Below, in pieces: positions 37,559 through 37,682 of a DNA stretch of 37,682 nt. Source of the stretch: Thermoplasmata archaeon (GTDB lineage Archaea; Thermoplasmatota; Thermoplasmata; Methanomassiliicoccales; Methanomethylophilaceae); assembly GCA_015063165.1 (NCBI GenBank), contig SUSZ01000022.1:1-37682 (forward strand), written 5' to 3'. Each line of letters opens with the position of its first letter. Within the stretch, counting starts at the first letter, position 1. The notes under the pieces were generated by a model. It was not told the DNA's origin and searched no databases. It saw only the letters and a program-made list of their open reading frames with translations. A program made the position numbers and the translations under genes.

Positions 37559-37682
37559 CCTGACCTCGCCACATCGTGAATGCTGAACGTGGTCTGGCCT
37601 ATTCGCCACTTGGATGCTTTCATAGCATCCGCTACCATCGTTTACGATTGTTTCTGGTCCCACGCTCCGATTTCAGACCGGA
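37559..37682 (-). repeat. Right copy of the 124-bp terminal inverted repeat
   Basis: Exact reverse complement of 2-125; it reaches the last base of the window. The boundary at CCTGACCTCGCC is the same as in the left copy, while the inner flanks differ completely, so both copies share one defined element end. Confidence 0.85.

Noticed and set aside
2-37682. Terminal inverted repeats of a linear plasmid, virus or giant transposon
   Set aside because: The interior contains chromosomal genes such as infB, hdrD, porGDAB and metA and no replication, capsid or transposition genes. A contig broken at a dispersed repeat is simpler.
1-37682. CRISPR arrays, rRNA and tRNA genes
   Set aside because: I looked for regularly spaced repeats, conserved rRNA segments and tRNA T-arms and found none.

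Overview
The window looks like chromosomal DNA of a methanogenic archaeon, most likely a member of the Methanomassiliicoccales. The evidence is an HdrD-type heterodisulfide reductase, methanogenesis marker protein 8, an archaeal aIF5B/IF-2, an Lhr-type helicase, archaeal TATA-box promoters close to start codons, and stop-codon use. Of 38 protein genes I read 33 ending in TGA, 4 in TAA and 1 in TAG, and one otherwise intact gene (ThiF family) carries an internal in-frame TAG. That pattern is expected where amber is decoded as pyrrolysine.

Layout. Both edges carry the same 124-bp sequence in inverted orientation (2-125 and 37559-37682), probably a dispersed repeat at which the contig breaks. 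Positions 500-7035 are an accessory stretch: carbonic anhydrase, GNAT acetyltransferase, an HTH regulator with an alpha/beta hydrolase, a truncated nucleotidyltransferase, a DUF1638 protein with an Rrf2-like regulator, a small membrane protein and a Schlafen/RecG-like protein. Decayed remnants lie between them (AAA ATPase, type I restriction HsdS, Sel1-repeat protein). Positions 7189-11523 hold hdrD, the helicase and a small hypothetical gene.

From 11565 to 35292 sulfur metabolism dominates. It includes homoserine O-acetyltransferase; a reverse-transsulfuration-type set (cystathionine gamma-lyase/synthase, MccA-like synthase, Rrf2, ThiF-like E1); a radical SAM gene divergent from a third Cys/Met PLP enzyme; and a split ThiI pair divergent from mmp8. 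Next come a methionine-aminotransferase-like gene with a PaaK-like ligase, a four-subunit pyruvate-type ferredoxin oxidoreductase, a sulfonate-type ABC importer, a LolD/FtsX/DUF4418 exporter-like cluster, and a second set of O-acetylhomoserine sulfhydrylase, cysteine synthase and Rrf2. After an apparent IS110-like remnant the window ends with infB.

The most notable signal is regulatory. Six promoter regions share a palindrome of the form TTTC(A/C)TATATGAAA, and three other sites share TTACCTAT-N7-ATAGGTAA. Together they connect almost every transcription unit of the sulfur region, including the importer, the ThiI pair, mmp8 and the PaaK/aminotransferase operon. I read this as two overlapping sulfur regulons, plausibly read by the encoded Rrf2 proteins. 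The assignment of regulator to site is inference.
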